The notes under the pieces were generated by a model. The model worked only from the letters and a program-made list of their open reading frames with translations. It had not been told where the DNA came from and searched no databases. The position numbers were made by a program, and so were the translations under genes. From Caulobacterales bacterium (GTDB taxonomy: Bacteria > Pseudomonadota > Alphaproteobacteria > Caulobacterales > Parvularculaceae): DNA of 64,000 nucleotides. Shown here piece after piece: positions 43,910 to 51,876 of this stretch (position 1 is its first letter; each line of letters begins with the position of its first letter). Location: contig JACKIL010000013.1 in assembly GCA_020638525.1 (NCBI GenBank), positions 1 through 64,000 of the forward strand, given 5' to 3'.

Positions 43910-45798
43910 TGACCCTCGTTGAATATCTGGGCGATGGCGTTCTGATCCGTCTTGATGCCGTATTCGTCGCGCAGCGCGTCGACATAGGCCTCAAGATATT
44001 CCTGGTTCAGCTGATAGCTCAGATATTGCTGATAGGCGGTCTGTTCGCCGGGGCCGATCTGGCTGCGCGCATAACCGATCTGACGGATCTCCACGATTGT
44101 CTGCGCATCGCCTGACCCGGCCGGACCCGTTACGACTGCGCCCTGATCCGCCGTGAAAGCTTTTCCAAGAAGGGCTTGCGAGACGACTTCGTCCGCGCTC
44201 CGGCGATCGAGAACGCGCTCAAGAACGGCGCGGTTGAAGGGCGCCGCCGCTTCCTCGAACGTCTTGCCCGCCTCGATCGCGTCCGTCACCTGCTTGACGG
44301 CGTCGGAGATGCGCTTGCGGCGGTCCGCTGCGCGCCAGCGTGAGGTGACCTCGTCGACGACGTCGTCGAACGGGCGCGCCGCCGGGGGCGTTACTTCATC
44401 GACCTGCACGAAGAAATATCCGCCGTCAGAAAGATCGGTCGCGTTCGATTCTTCGCCTTCTTCGAGCTTGAAGGCTTCAGAAATGACTTCGCCTGGAATG
44501 CCGTTCACGATAGCGCCGCCAGGCGCCATGCTGAAGGAATCAATCGGGCCGAAATGCTGCGGGCGCACGCCCGCTTCTTCGGCGGCGGCGACGAGCGAAG
44601 CGCCCGTGTCGCGCGCTTCCTCCAGCTTGTCGATCATGTCGAGAACGCGCTTGCGCGTATCCTGTTCGAGATATTGCGAGGCGAGCTCGTCGCGCACGTC
44701 TTCGAAAGACTGCGTTTCGGGCGCCTTCACGCCGGCGAGTTGTACGATCGTCCAGCCGAAGAGGCCTTTCACCGGTTTCGTGACTTCGCCTTCTTTCAAT
44801 TCAGCCGAGAACGCAGCTTCCGCGACTTTCGGGTCGAGCACGTCGCCCTTGTCGATGTCGGTGAAAGTGACGGCGGCGAGCGTCAGGCCTTTTTCCGTCG
44901 CCAGCTCTTCGAAGGGCTTGCCCTGCTGAAGCGCTGCAACCGCGGCGTCAGCTTCGCCTTCGGTGTCGTAAGTGATCTGATAGAGCGTGCGTTTTTCCGG
45001 AGATTCATAGAGGCGCGCCTTGTTCGCCTCGTAGAGCCTGCGCAGGTCTTCTTCGGGCGCTTCAAGGCCTTCCTTGAAGTCGTCATAGCGCAGGAGCACG
45101 GTGGTGAATGAACGATATTCCGGCGCAAAGAATTCCTGCTTGTTTTCTTCATAGTACGCATTGAGCGCGTCAGGCGTCGGCTCTGCGGGGATGCCCGCCA
45201 TTTCGTCCGTAATGGTCAGATAGCCGACGCGGCGCCGCTCCACTTCGCGCAGGAGCATCAGCTTCGCCATTTCGGCCGGCGCAGGGCCCGCCGCGGCAAC
45301 CGAGTTGATCAACTGGTCGCGAAGGAGGTCGTCTTTGATGATCTCTTCGAACTGCGTGACGGTGAGCCCGTTCGCCTGAAGAATGCCGGTGAGTTCGGTT
45401 TCATCGAGCTTGCCGGTCACCGGATTGACGAAGCGCTCGTCTTTCTGAAGGTAATCGCTGACCAGCTTGCGCGGCATGATGAGACCCATCTTGCCGGCTT
45501 CCTGTTTGAGCACCGATCGTGTGGCGATCGACGAAATCACATAATCGGGCAGGCCGTCGGCCATCGCCTGTTCGCGGGTGTAGACGCCGTTGTTCTGATT
45601 GCGGCGCGCCGTCATCTGCCGATTGTATTCGTCGGTCAGCGTCTTGTTCGAGAAACCGACATCGCCGACGCGCAGCGGCGCGCGCTGGGTCATGCTCCTG
45701 AGTTCCGGCACGCCCCAGAGGGCGAACGCCAGCACGAGAGGAACAGCAAGAAATAACGCCATCACGCGATGGAGCGCGCCGCGCACTTGTTTCAACAT
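43906..45798 (-). CDS. PpiD-like membrane-anchored periplasmic folding factor (SurA_N / parvulin-like)
   Basis: This 630-residue protein has one N-terminal transmembrane helix (about 12-30) and a large periplasmic part, as in PpiD. A SurA-like N-terminal chaperone domain (about 40-220) is followed by parvulin-type segments (about 235-380, KRTLYQITYDTEGEADAAVAAL) that look divergent and may lack isomerase activity. It helps proteins leaving the Sec translocon. The ATG at 45798 is chosen because the frame upstream lacks membrane character. ppiD-trpE order opposite tpiA is conserved in this class. Its stop overlaps the trpE start. Confidence 0.88.
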   Translation of the reverse strand: MLKQVRGALHRVMALFLAVPLVLAFALWGVPELRSMTQRAPLRVGDVGFSNKTLTDEYNRQMTARRNQNNGVYTREQAMADGLPDYVISSIATRSVLKQEAGKMGLIMPRKLVSDYLQKDERFVNPVTGKLDETELTGILQANGLTVTQFEEIIKDDLLRDQLINSVAAAGPAPAEMAKLMLLREVERRRVGYLTITDEMAGIPAEPTPDALNAYYEENKQEFFAPEYRSFTTVLLRYDDFKEGLEAPEEDLRRLYEANKARLYESPEKRTLYQITYDTEGEADAAVAALQQGKPFEELATEKGLTLAAVTFTDIDKGDVLDPKVAEAAFSAELKEGEVTKPVKGLFGWTIVQLAGVKAPETQSFEDVRDELASQYLEQDTRKRVLDMIDKLEEARDTGASLVAAAEEAGVRPQHFGPIDSFSMAPGGAIVNGIPGEVISEAFKLEEGEESNATDLSDGGYFFVQVDEVTPPAARPFDDVVDEVTSRWRAADRRKRISDAVKQVTDAIEAGKTFEEAAAPFNRAVLERVLDRRSADEVVSQALLGKAFTADQGAVVTGPAGSGDAQTIVEIRQIGYARSQIGPGEQTAYQQYLSYQLNQEYLEAYVDALRDEYGIKTDQNAIAQIFNEGQ

Positions 45799-46012
45799 GA
45801 ACGCAATCCCGGTTTTCGGGGGCCCGCATCTCGCGATGTGCTGGCCCCGCCCAAATTTTGCGCGGATCGTAGTCGCGCCCGCCGGAGAGAACAAGGCTGC
45901 TACGGCCTTGCATTTATTGGGGCTTTGGCTGGACAAGCCCCGCGCCATTGCCTAGGCGGAAAGTTTCGCAACGACCTAAGGCCAAGAACGCTGAAAAAGA
46001 AGAGGGGAGCCC

Positions 46013-46723
46013 ATGAAATCGCTCATCGCCGGCAACTGGAAAATGAACGGGCTCATGGCCTCGCTCGCCGAGATCGAGCGCCTCGGCGGGCTTTTGAAAG
46101 GCGGCGCGAGCGCGGAAGTGCTGATCTGCCCGCCGGCGACCCTGATCGCGGCTATGGCGCCCGCGGCGCGCGCAATCGGCGCCGAGGTCGGCGGGCAGGA
46201 CTGCCATCCGAAGGCGAGCGGCGCCCATACCGGCGATATCGCCGCCGAGATGCTGAAGGACGCAGGGGCGAGTTACGTCATTGTCGGTCACTCGGAACGC
46301 CGGGCTGACCACGGCGAAAGCAGCGCAGTGGTCAAAGCCAAGGCGGAAGCCGCGCGCCGGGCGGGGCTGACGCCGATCGTCTGCGTCGGCGAGACGGAAG
46401 CCGAGCGCCGCGCCGGCAAGCAGGAAGCGGTCGTCGGCGAACAGCTCGCAGGGTCCCTGCCGGACGGCGCCGGCCCGCTCGTCATCGCCTATGAACCGGT
46501 CTGGGCGATCGGGACGGGCCTGACGCCGACGATCGAGGATATCGCGGCGATGCACCGCTTTATCCGCCAGAAAGCGGGGGCGGGCGTCCGGATTCTCTAT
46601 GGCGGCTCCGTCAAGCCGTCGAACGCAGCGGAGATCCTCGCCGTCGAGGATGTGAATGGCGCGCTTGTCGGCGGGGCGAGCCTTAAAGCTGACGATTTCT
46701 ACGCCATCATCAGCGCCGCCTGA
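46013..46723 (+). CDS. tpiA: Triosephosphate isomerase
   Basis: This 236-residue glycolytic enzyme has Asn8 and Lys10 in GNWKMN, the electrophile His93 in VGHSERR and catalytic Glu161 in AYEPVWAIGTG. The C-terminal YGGSVKPSNAAEI phosphate loop is present. It is a little shorter than the usual 250 residues, from trimmed surface loops, with all active-site parts kept. GAAGAGGGGAGCCC is its ribosome site. It is divergent from ppiD-trpE across a 214-base region in which no clear promoter was recognised. Confidence 0.97.
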   Translation: MKSLIAGNWKMNGLMASLAEIERLGGLLKGGASAEVLICPPATLIAAMAPAARAIGAEVGGQDCHPKASGAHTGDIAAEMLKDAGASYVIVGHSERRADHGESSAVVKAKAEAARRAGLTPIVCVGETEAERRAGKQEAVVGEQLAGSLPDGAGPLVIAYEPVWAIGTGLTPTIEDIAAMHRFIRQKAGAGVRILYGGSVKPSNAAEILAVEDVNGALVGGASLKADDFYAIISAA

Positions 46724-46762
46724 CGCGATCATTCGCCTGAGACGGCTTGGAGAGGCGCCTTT

Positions 46763-47698
46763 ATGAGCGTGACGATTTTGCTGGTCGTTCTCGGCGCGCT
46801 CGCTCTTTCGGGGCTTGTGACCTTGCGACATGAGCGCAAGGCGCCACCGATCGGGCGCTTCGTCGAGTTCGGCTCCCACCGCCTGCACGTTCTGGATCTG
46901 AACGCCGACTCCAAAGGCCCGCCGATTGTTCTCATCCACGGCGCGAGCGTGAACCTGCGCGACATGAAGCTCGCTCTGGGTGAGGAACTCGCCAAGACCC
47001 ACCGCGTCATCATCTTCGACCGGCCCGGGCGAGGGTATTCTTCCCGGCCAAGCGACGGCTGGCGTCTCGACCGGCAGGCGGAAATCATCCACGAGGCGCT
47101 GGGCGCGCTCGGGGTCGAAAAGCCGGTCATTGTGGGCCAAAGCCTTGGCGGGGCGGTCGCGCTCGCTTACGCCCTCAAATTCCAGACGGAGATGACGGGC
47201 CTCGTTCTCCTTGCGCCCGTCAGCCACGACTGGCCGGGCGGGGTCGCCTGGTACAATGCGGTTTCCGGCGCGCCAGTGATCGGAACCGTCTTTCGCTGGC
47301 TTCTGATCCCGTTCTACGGGCCTCTCGCGGCCAAGGCGGGCGTAAAAGGCTCCTTCGCGCCGAATGACGCGCCTGCGGACTACTATGAAAGCTCGGGTCT
47401 GTCGCTGCTCTTCCGCCCGGACGACTTCAGGGCGAACGCAGAGGATCTGGCGAGGTTGAAGCCGCAGATCATCGAGATGAGCCGGCGCTATGGCGAAATC
47501 ACGATTCCGACTGCCATTCTGAGCGGAACAAGCGACCGCACAGTCTCCCACAAGCGGCATTCTGAAAGGCTCGCGAGCGACATTCCGGGGGCCTCGCTCG
47601 ATCTCCTGCCCGAGACGGGGCACGCCCTTCACCATGCCGAAACGCCCCGTGTTGCGGCAGCCATCCGGCGCATCGCCGCCGGGCAAACCGCTGTTTGA
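46763..47698 (+). CDS. Membrane-anchored alpha/beta hydrolase
   Basis: This 311-residue hydrolase has an N-terminal membrane anchor (about residues 3-20). The nucleophile elbow is GQSLGG with Ser127, the oxyanion region is LIHGAS (58-62), and the acid and His are probably Asp258 (SGTSDRT) and His287 (ETGHALHH). A likely cap domain lies at about 155-235. The substrate is unknown. It begins 39 bases after tpiA. The promoter of secG overlaps its stop codon. Confidence 0.85.
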   Translation: MSVTILLVVLGALALSGLVTLRHERKAPPIGRFVEFGSHRLHVLDLNADSKGPPIVLIHGASVNLRDMKLALGEELAKTHRVIIFDRPGRGYSSRPSDGWRLDRQAEIIHEALGALGVEKPVIVGQSLGGAVALAYALKFQTEMTGLVLLAPVSHDWPGGVAWYNAVSGAPVIGTVFRWLLIPFYGPLAAKAGVKGSFAPNDAPADYYESSGLSLLFRPDDFRANAEDLARLKPQIIEMSRRYGEITIPTAILSGTSDRTVSHKRHSERLASDIPGASLDLLPETGHALHHAETPRVAAAIRRIAAGQTAV

Positions 47699-47723
47699 CG
47701 AGGGCAGGCGGACGGCGTAGACA
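47695..47723 (+). promoter_or_regulatory. Promoter of secG
   Basis: TTGACG (47695-47700) and TAGACA (47718-47723) are separated by exactly 17 bases, 65 bases before the secG ATG. The -35 overlaps the stop codon of the hydrolase gene. Both hexamers are good vegetative matches. Confidence 0.65.
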
Positions 47724-47787
47724 CCGCCCCTTCCACTTCCGGCGCGCGCATCCCACATAGCCCCTGCCGCAACCAGAGACTCTACGA

Positions 47788-48336
47788 ATGATCGCCGTTC
47801 TATTGACCGTCCACGTGCTTATCGTCCTCGGATTGATCGGGGTTGTGCTGCTTCAGCGTTCAGAAGGCGGCGCGCTCGGCATGGGCGGCGGCGGTGGAGG
47901 CGGCGGGTTCATGACGGGCCGCGGCGCGGCGAACGCGCTGACGCGCACCACTTCGGTGCTTGCTGCGCTCTTCTTCTCGACGTCGATGGCGCTCGCCCTG
48001 GTCGGAAAACGCGGGGAAAGCGAAGCCTCCGTCATCAAGGAGCTGACCAGCGGCTCCAGCGCGCCCGCCGTCGAAACGGGTCCGACGCCGGACGCATCGA
48101 CGGACGACCTCCTGAAATCCCTTGGCGTTGACGACGCGACAGCGCCTGCGCCGGCAGAAGAGAGCGCGCCCGCGCCTGAGACCGTGACTGACGAATCGCC
48201 TGCGGCAGAAGAATCAGCTCCGGAGCAGCAGGCTGCGCCCGATACCGGCGCCGCAGCCGCGAACGAGGCTGAAGCGCCGTCTGAGGCGCCGGCCGATGCT
48301 TCGCCGGAGACCCCGGCGGAAGAGCCCCAAAACTAG
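47788..48336 (+). CDS. secG: Protein translocase subunit SecG with long acidic Ala/Pro tail
   Basis: This 182-residue accessory subunit of SecYEG has two transmembrane helices (about 3-22 and 52-72), joined by the glycine-rich loop GMGGGGGGGGFMTGRGAANALTRTT-like region at about 31-55. Beyond residue 75 there is a tail of about 105 residues made almost only of Ala, Glu, Pro, Ser, Thr and Asp. E. coli SecG is 110 residues, and many alphaproteobacteria have extended tails. Topology would place it in the periplasm if the usual arrangement holds. It lies upstream of pyrG, separated by a hairpin with T-rich DNA. Confidence 0.93.
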   Translation: MIAVLLTVHVLIVLGLIGVVLLQRSEGGALGMGGGGGGGGFMTGRGAANALTRTTSVLAALFFSTSMALALVGKRGESEASVIKELTSGSSAPAVETGPTPDASTDDLLKSLGVDDATAPAPAEESAPAPETVTDESPAAEESAPEQQAAPDTGAAAANEAEAPSEAPADASPETPAEEPQN

Positions 48337-48363
48337 GAGTTTCGCGCCTTTCGGGGCTGCGAT

Positions 48364-48402
48364 CCGGGCGCAGATGCGCCCGGCTGGAATGTTATTTTTT
48401 TA
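48364..48402 (+). terminator. Probable terminator after secG
   Basis: CCGGGCGC (48364-48371) and GCGCCCGG (48376-48383) form a perfect 8-bp stem with an AGAT loop. A run of seven T (about 48394-48400) follows, but only after a gap of 10 or so bases. That spacing is longer than ideal, so termination may be partial. Confidence 0.5.
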
Positions 48403-48454
48403 AGAGCGGGAATTTCATTTGCGCAGCCAAGAATCCGCGTTATCACGGCCTTCC

Positions 48455-50086
48455 ATGGCGCGGTATATTTTCATCACCGGCGGCGTGGTTTCCTCTCTCG
48501 GAAAAGGCGTTGCAGCGGCCGCTCTGGCGGCCCTTCTTCAGGCGCGCGGATATAAAGTCCGCCTGCGCAAACTCGACCCCTATCTCAATGTCGATCCGGG
48601 GACGATGAGCCCCTATCAGCACGGCGAAGTCTTCGTGACCGACGACGGGGCGGAGACCGACCTCGATCTCGGCCACTATGAGCGCTTCACCGGCGTGTCG
48701 GCGTCGAAGGCTGACAACGTCACGACAGGGCGCATCTATTCGACGATCATCGAACGCGAACGGCGCGGCGATTATCTCGGCGCGACCGTGCAGGTCATTC
48801 CGCACGTCACGGACGCCATCAAGGAGTTCGTGCTGACCGACGCCGGCGGCGCCGACTTCGTCATCTGCGAGATCGGCGGCACAGTCGGCGACATTGAAGG
48901 CCTGCCTTTCTTCGAGGCTATTCGCCAGCTCGGCAACGAGTTGCCTCGCGGACAGGCGGTCTACGTCCATCTCACCCTGATGCCTTACATTCCGTCGGCG
49001 GGCGAGTTGAAGACCAAGCCGACCCAGCACTCGGTCAAAGAGCTCCGCTCGATCGGCATTCAGCCCGACGTGCTCCTCGTGCGCGCGGACCGGCCAATTC
49101 CGGCGGCCGAAAAGAAGAAGATCGCGCTCTTCTGTAATGTGCGCCCGTCGGCGGTGGTGCAGGCGCTCGATGCGAGCACGATCTATGAAGTGCCGCTCGT
49201 CTATCACGAAGAAAAGTTCGACGAGGAAGTGCTCGCCGCCTTCGGCATTTCGGATGCGCCGGAACTTGACCTGACGCGGTGGGCCAAAGTCGTTGAGCGT
49301 ATCATGCGCCCGGATGGCGAAGTGACGATCGCGGTCGTCGGTAAATATACGGTTCTTAAAGACGCTTACAAATCGCTCATTGAAGCGATCGCCCATGGCG
49401 GCATCGCCAACAATGTCCGTGTCGAGATCAAATGGATCGACTCCTCGATCTTCGAAGAGGAAGAGCAGGCGATCTCCGCGCTTGAGGGCGTGCATGGCAT
49501 TCTTGTGCCGGGCGGTTTCGGCGAGCGCGGCGCGGAAGGAAAGATTCGCGCGGCGCATTTCGCGCGCGAGCGGCAGGTTCCCTATTTCGGCATTTGCTTC
49601 GGCATGCAGATGGCGGTGATCGAAGCCGCGCGCAGCCTTCTCGGCGAGAAAGATGCGAGTTCGACCGAATTCGGCCCGTGCGCAAAGCCGATTGTCGGCC
49701 TGATGACGGAATGGGTGCGCGGCAACGAAAAAGAGAAACGCAATGCTGGCGGCGATCTCGGCGGCACCATGCGTCTCGGCGCCTATACCGCTGTCCTGAA
49801 GCCCGGGAGCCGCGTGGCGGACATTTACGGCGCGACGGAAATCTCCGAGCGTCACCGCCACCGCTACGAAGTCGACATGGCCTGGGCCGCCAAGCTCGAA
49901 AAGGTCGGCGTCGTCTTTTCAGGTGTCTCGCCTGACGGGGAGCTCCCGGAAATCATGGAGATTCCGGAGCATCCCTGGTTCATCGGCGTGCAGTACCACC
50001 CCGAGCTGAAATCGCGTCCCTTCGATCCGCATCCGCTTTTCGCCTCCTTTATCAAGGCGGCGGTGGAGCGCTCGCGCCTCGTCTAA
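48455..50086 (+). CDS. pyrG: CTP synthase
   Basis: This 543-residue enzyme aminates UTP to CTP with glutamine. The synthetase domain starts ARYIFITGGVVSSLGKG (P-loop). The glutaminase domain has the nucleophile Cys381 in GICFGMQ and the C-terminal His/Glu in QYHPELKSRPFDPHPLF. The ATG at 48455 gives the universal N-terminus, though no ribosome site is obvious before it. A TTG at 48419 in the same frame has GAGCGGGA upstream and would add 12 residues, so the true start is uncertain. secG-pyrG adjacency is usual in this class. Confidence 0.97.
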   Translation: MARYIFITGGVVSSLGKGVAAAALAALLQARGYKVRLRKLDPYLNVDPGTMSPYQHGEVFVTDDGAETDLDLGHYERFTGVSASKADNVTTGRIYSTIIERERRGDYLGATVQVIPHVTDAIKEFVLTDAGGADFVICEIGGTVGDIEGLPFFEAIRQLGNELPRGQAVYVHLTLMPYIPSAGELKTKPTQHSVKELRSIGIQPDVLLVRADRPIPAAEKKKIALFCNVRPSAVVQALDASTIYEVPLVYHEEKFDEEVLAAFGISDAPELDLTRWAKVVERIMRPDGEVTIAVVGKYTVLKDAYKSLIEAIAHGGIANNVRVEIKWIDSSIFEEEEQAISALEGVHGILVPGGFGERGAEGKIRAAHFARERQVPYFGICFGMQMAVIEAARSLLGEKDASSTEFGPCAKPIVGLMTEWVRGNEKEKRNAGGDLGGTMRLGAYTAVLKPGSRVADIYGATEISERHRHRYEVDMAWAAKLEKVGVVFSGVSPDGELPEIMEIPEHPWFIGVQYHPELKSRPFDPHPLFASFIKAAVERSRLV

Positions 50087-50261
50087 GCCATCGCCCATCG
50101 CGTCTGCGGCACGGCTCGGCGCAAGCCGATTGCACCCTCACGGCGCCGTGACCACACTGATCATGCGGGCGGCGATTCTCTTTCTCCGATGGCCAGCCGG
50201 GGGCGTCCGTTTGTTCGCGTAAGAATGGCGAGGCCAAAGAAACAGCCAAGGGACGAGGACA

Positions 50262-50804
50262 ATGAAAAACAACGAGATTTCCAAAGAGATCAGCGCGGCG
50301 CGCACGCGCGTCGGCGGGTTCGTGCTTGCAGCGGCGGCGGCCGGTTTCCTTTTCGCTGCGCCAGCCATGGCGCACGACCATGAGCATTCCGACCACGGAC
50401 ATACCCTCACGATCGGCGACGACGAAGACCTTCTGGAAAAGCTGATCGCTCTCGACGAGGAAGGCATCGCGCATATGCGCGCCGATATCGCCGAGGCGCG
50501 CGCTGACATTGAAGAAGCAATCAAAGACGTCGAAGAAGCGCGTGAAGAAGTGAAGTCGGTTCCGGGCGGCCGCTGGATCGTGCGGATCGCCTTCACGGCG
50601 GCGCGCGCGGCGACGTCGGAAGCAGTCAAGGAAGCGATGGAAGAAGCGCGCGAAGCGATCGACGACGCCGAGCGCCGGCTCGCGACGGCCGATGTCAGCG
50701 ACGAAGAGCGCGTAGAAACGCAAGGCGCCATCGACGGCCTTCGTGAAGACCTTGACGATCTCGAAGTTGCGCTGAACGAGCTTATCGCAGCGATGCACGC
50801 CTAA
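50262..50804 (+). CDS. Secreted His-rich, Glu/Ala-rich coiled-coil protein of unknown function
   Basis: This is a 180-residue protein with a signal peptide (hydrophobic about 18-33, cleavage after APAMA near residue 37). The mature N-terminus opens with HDHEHSDHGH, a likely metal-binding cluster. The remainder, about residues 55-178, is a long charged helical region rich in Glu, Ala, Asp and Arg with heptad spacing, broken once near SVPGGRW. I do not recognise the family. Periplasmic metal buffering or an envelope-stress role is only inference. GGGACGAGGACA precedes the ATG. It ends with a strong terminator shared with a convergent gene. Confidence 0.75.
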   Translation: MKNNEISKEISAARTRVGGFVLAAAAAGFLFAAPAMAHDHEHSDHGHTLTIGDDEDLLEKLIALDEEGIAHMRADIAEARADIEEAIKDVEEAREEVKSVPGGRWIVRIAFTAARAATSEAVKEAMEEAREAIDDAERRLATADVSDEERVETQGAIDGLREDLDDLEVALNELIAAMHA

Positions 50805-50829
50805 ATAAGAATTGGGAAAGAAACGCCTG

Positions 50830-50863
50830 ACGGCGCCGGTTCAATCGAGCCGGCGCCGTTTTC
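50830..50863. terminator. Bidirectional terminator overlapping the 3' end of the CPBP gene
   Basis: A perfect 10-bp stem is formed by ACGGCGCCGG (50830-50839) and CCGGCGCCGT (50850-50859), with TTTTCTT following. The stop codon of the convergent protease-like gene (50841-50843) lies in its loop, and the last codons of that gene form the right arm. Confidence 0.88.
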
Positions 50864-51689
50864 TTATGAAGAAAACGACGATGAGAATGCCGGCGATGGG
50901 CCCGGCGAGCCCCGCAAGGCCGCCTTCGACGCCGAGCGTTCCACCCGTCCACAGATCCGGTCCGTTGAAGGAAAGGAAGCGCCAGTCGCCAAGCGCGATG
51001 TCCGTTCCTGTCACGTTGATCTGGAGAGCGGGGCCCTGCAGGCCGTTCCAGCCGAAGTGAATGCCGATCGGCAGCCACAACGCGCCGCTGCGCACATAAG
51101 CAAGGCTGAGAAGAATGCTTGCGAAGAGAATGTTCAATCCGGCGATCGGGCCTTGCGGTCCGCTGACGATCGCGCCCGTATGCATCGCGACGAAGATAAC
51201 CGTCGTCACGACTGTCGCGACGATCGCGCCGTATTTCGTCCAAAGCTCCTGAAACATGTAGCTGCGCACGAGAAGCTCTTGGTGGACGACGTTGAAGAGC
51301 GTGAAGCCGAGCCCGGCGAGAAGCGCAGTCCCGTCGAACTGCGATAGGTCGACATCGACTTTCGCCGCGCCCATCGCAAGGAGCACGCCGAGCGGAACGA
51401 GGAAGATCAGCCCGCCGATCATGGTTCCGAAAACCAAGTCTGAAGGTCCGGCCGCCAATGGAAAGCCAAGCGTTGACGGTCCGCGTTTGTCGACGACGAA
51501 CGCCATGACAAGGAAAGCGCACACGACGGCGCCGGCGCCGCCGACCTCGGCGAAATAGCGCCAGCCGATCTTGTCGTACCAGGCTTCACCGCCGCCCTTG
51601 ACGGCTGTCACCGTCACCGCGGCCAGCAGCGCCGCCCAGATCGCGAGAAAGAGGAGGATTTTTCCCGTAGAGACCGCAATCCTGCGCAT
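50841..51689 (-). CDS. CPBP-family membrane protein with degenerate active site
   Basis: This 282-residue multi-pass membrane protein is related to CAAX-type proteases. The usual EExxxR motif reads HQELLVR (Gln137, Glu138, Arg142), so the first, catalytic Glu is Gln. The later His170 (AMHTG) and His211/Asn215 (IHFGWN) are kept. It may be inactive, or act as a binding or immunity protein. The start is an ATG at 51689 preceded directly by an in-frame GTG; the ribosome site is poor for either. Its 3' end is built into the terminator at 50830-50863. It diverges from the metallo-beta-lactamase gene. Confidence 0.8.
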   Translation of the reverse strand: MRRIAVSTGKILLFLAIWAALLAAVTVTAVKGGGEAWYDKIGWRYFAEVGGAGAVVCAFLVMAFVVDKRGPSTLGFPLAAGPSDLVFGTMIGGLIFLVPLGVLLAMGAAKVDVDLSQFDGTALLAGLGFTLFNVVHQELLVRSYMFQELWTKYGAIVATVVTTVIFVAMHTGAIVSGPQGPIAGLNILFASILLSLAYVRSGALWLPIGIHFGWNGLQGPALQINVTGTDIALGDWRFLSFNGPDLWTGGTLGVEGGLAGLAGPIAGILIVVFFIRKRRRLD

Positions 51690-51755
51690 CACCTTATCCG
51701 CTGGCTGAGGATTTCGAATCTAAGCCCTTGCGATCCTTAGCATGGCCGCATTTCG

Positions 51756-51767
51756 CCTCAAATGAGG
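51756..51767. promoter_or_regulatory. Palindrome in the divergent CPBP / MBL intergenic region
   Basis: CCTCAAATGAGG is a 5-2-5 inverted repeat. On the minus strand it includes TTGAGGC, followed after 13 bases by GCTAAGGA, a loose match to the Caulobacter vegetative consensus. It could be a promoter element or an operator. Evidence is weak. Confidence 0.3.
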
Positions 51768-51876
51768 TCGGAACAGGCGCCGACGAGGCTTGCCGGGGGC
51801 GGACGAGTGGCCGAAGATCGCCGCCGAGGAAACGGGGGCGGGCGGCGACGCGCGCAGAGAACCAAGGGGCGATTCG

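Noticed and set aside
48419..48454. TTG start for pyrG adding 12 residues
   Set aside because: It has a better ribosome site, but the extra residues do not match the usual N-terminus. The ATG at 48455 was kept, with the alternative noted.
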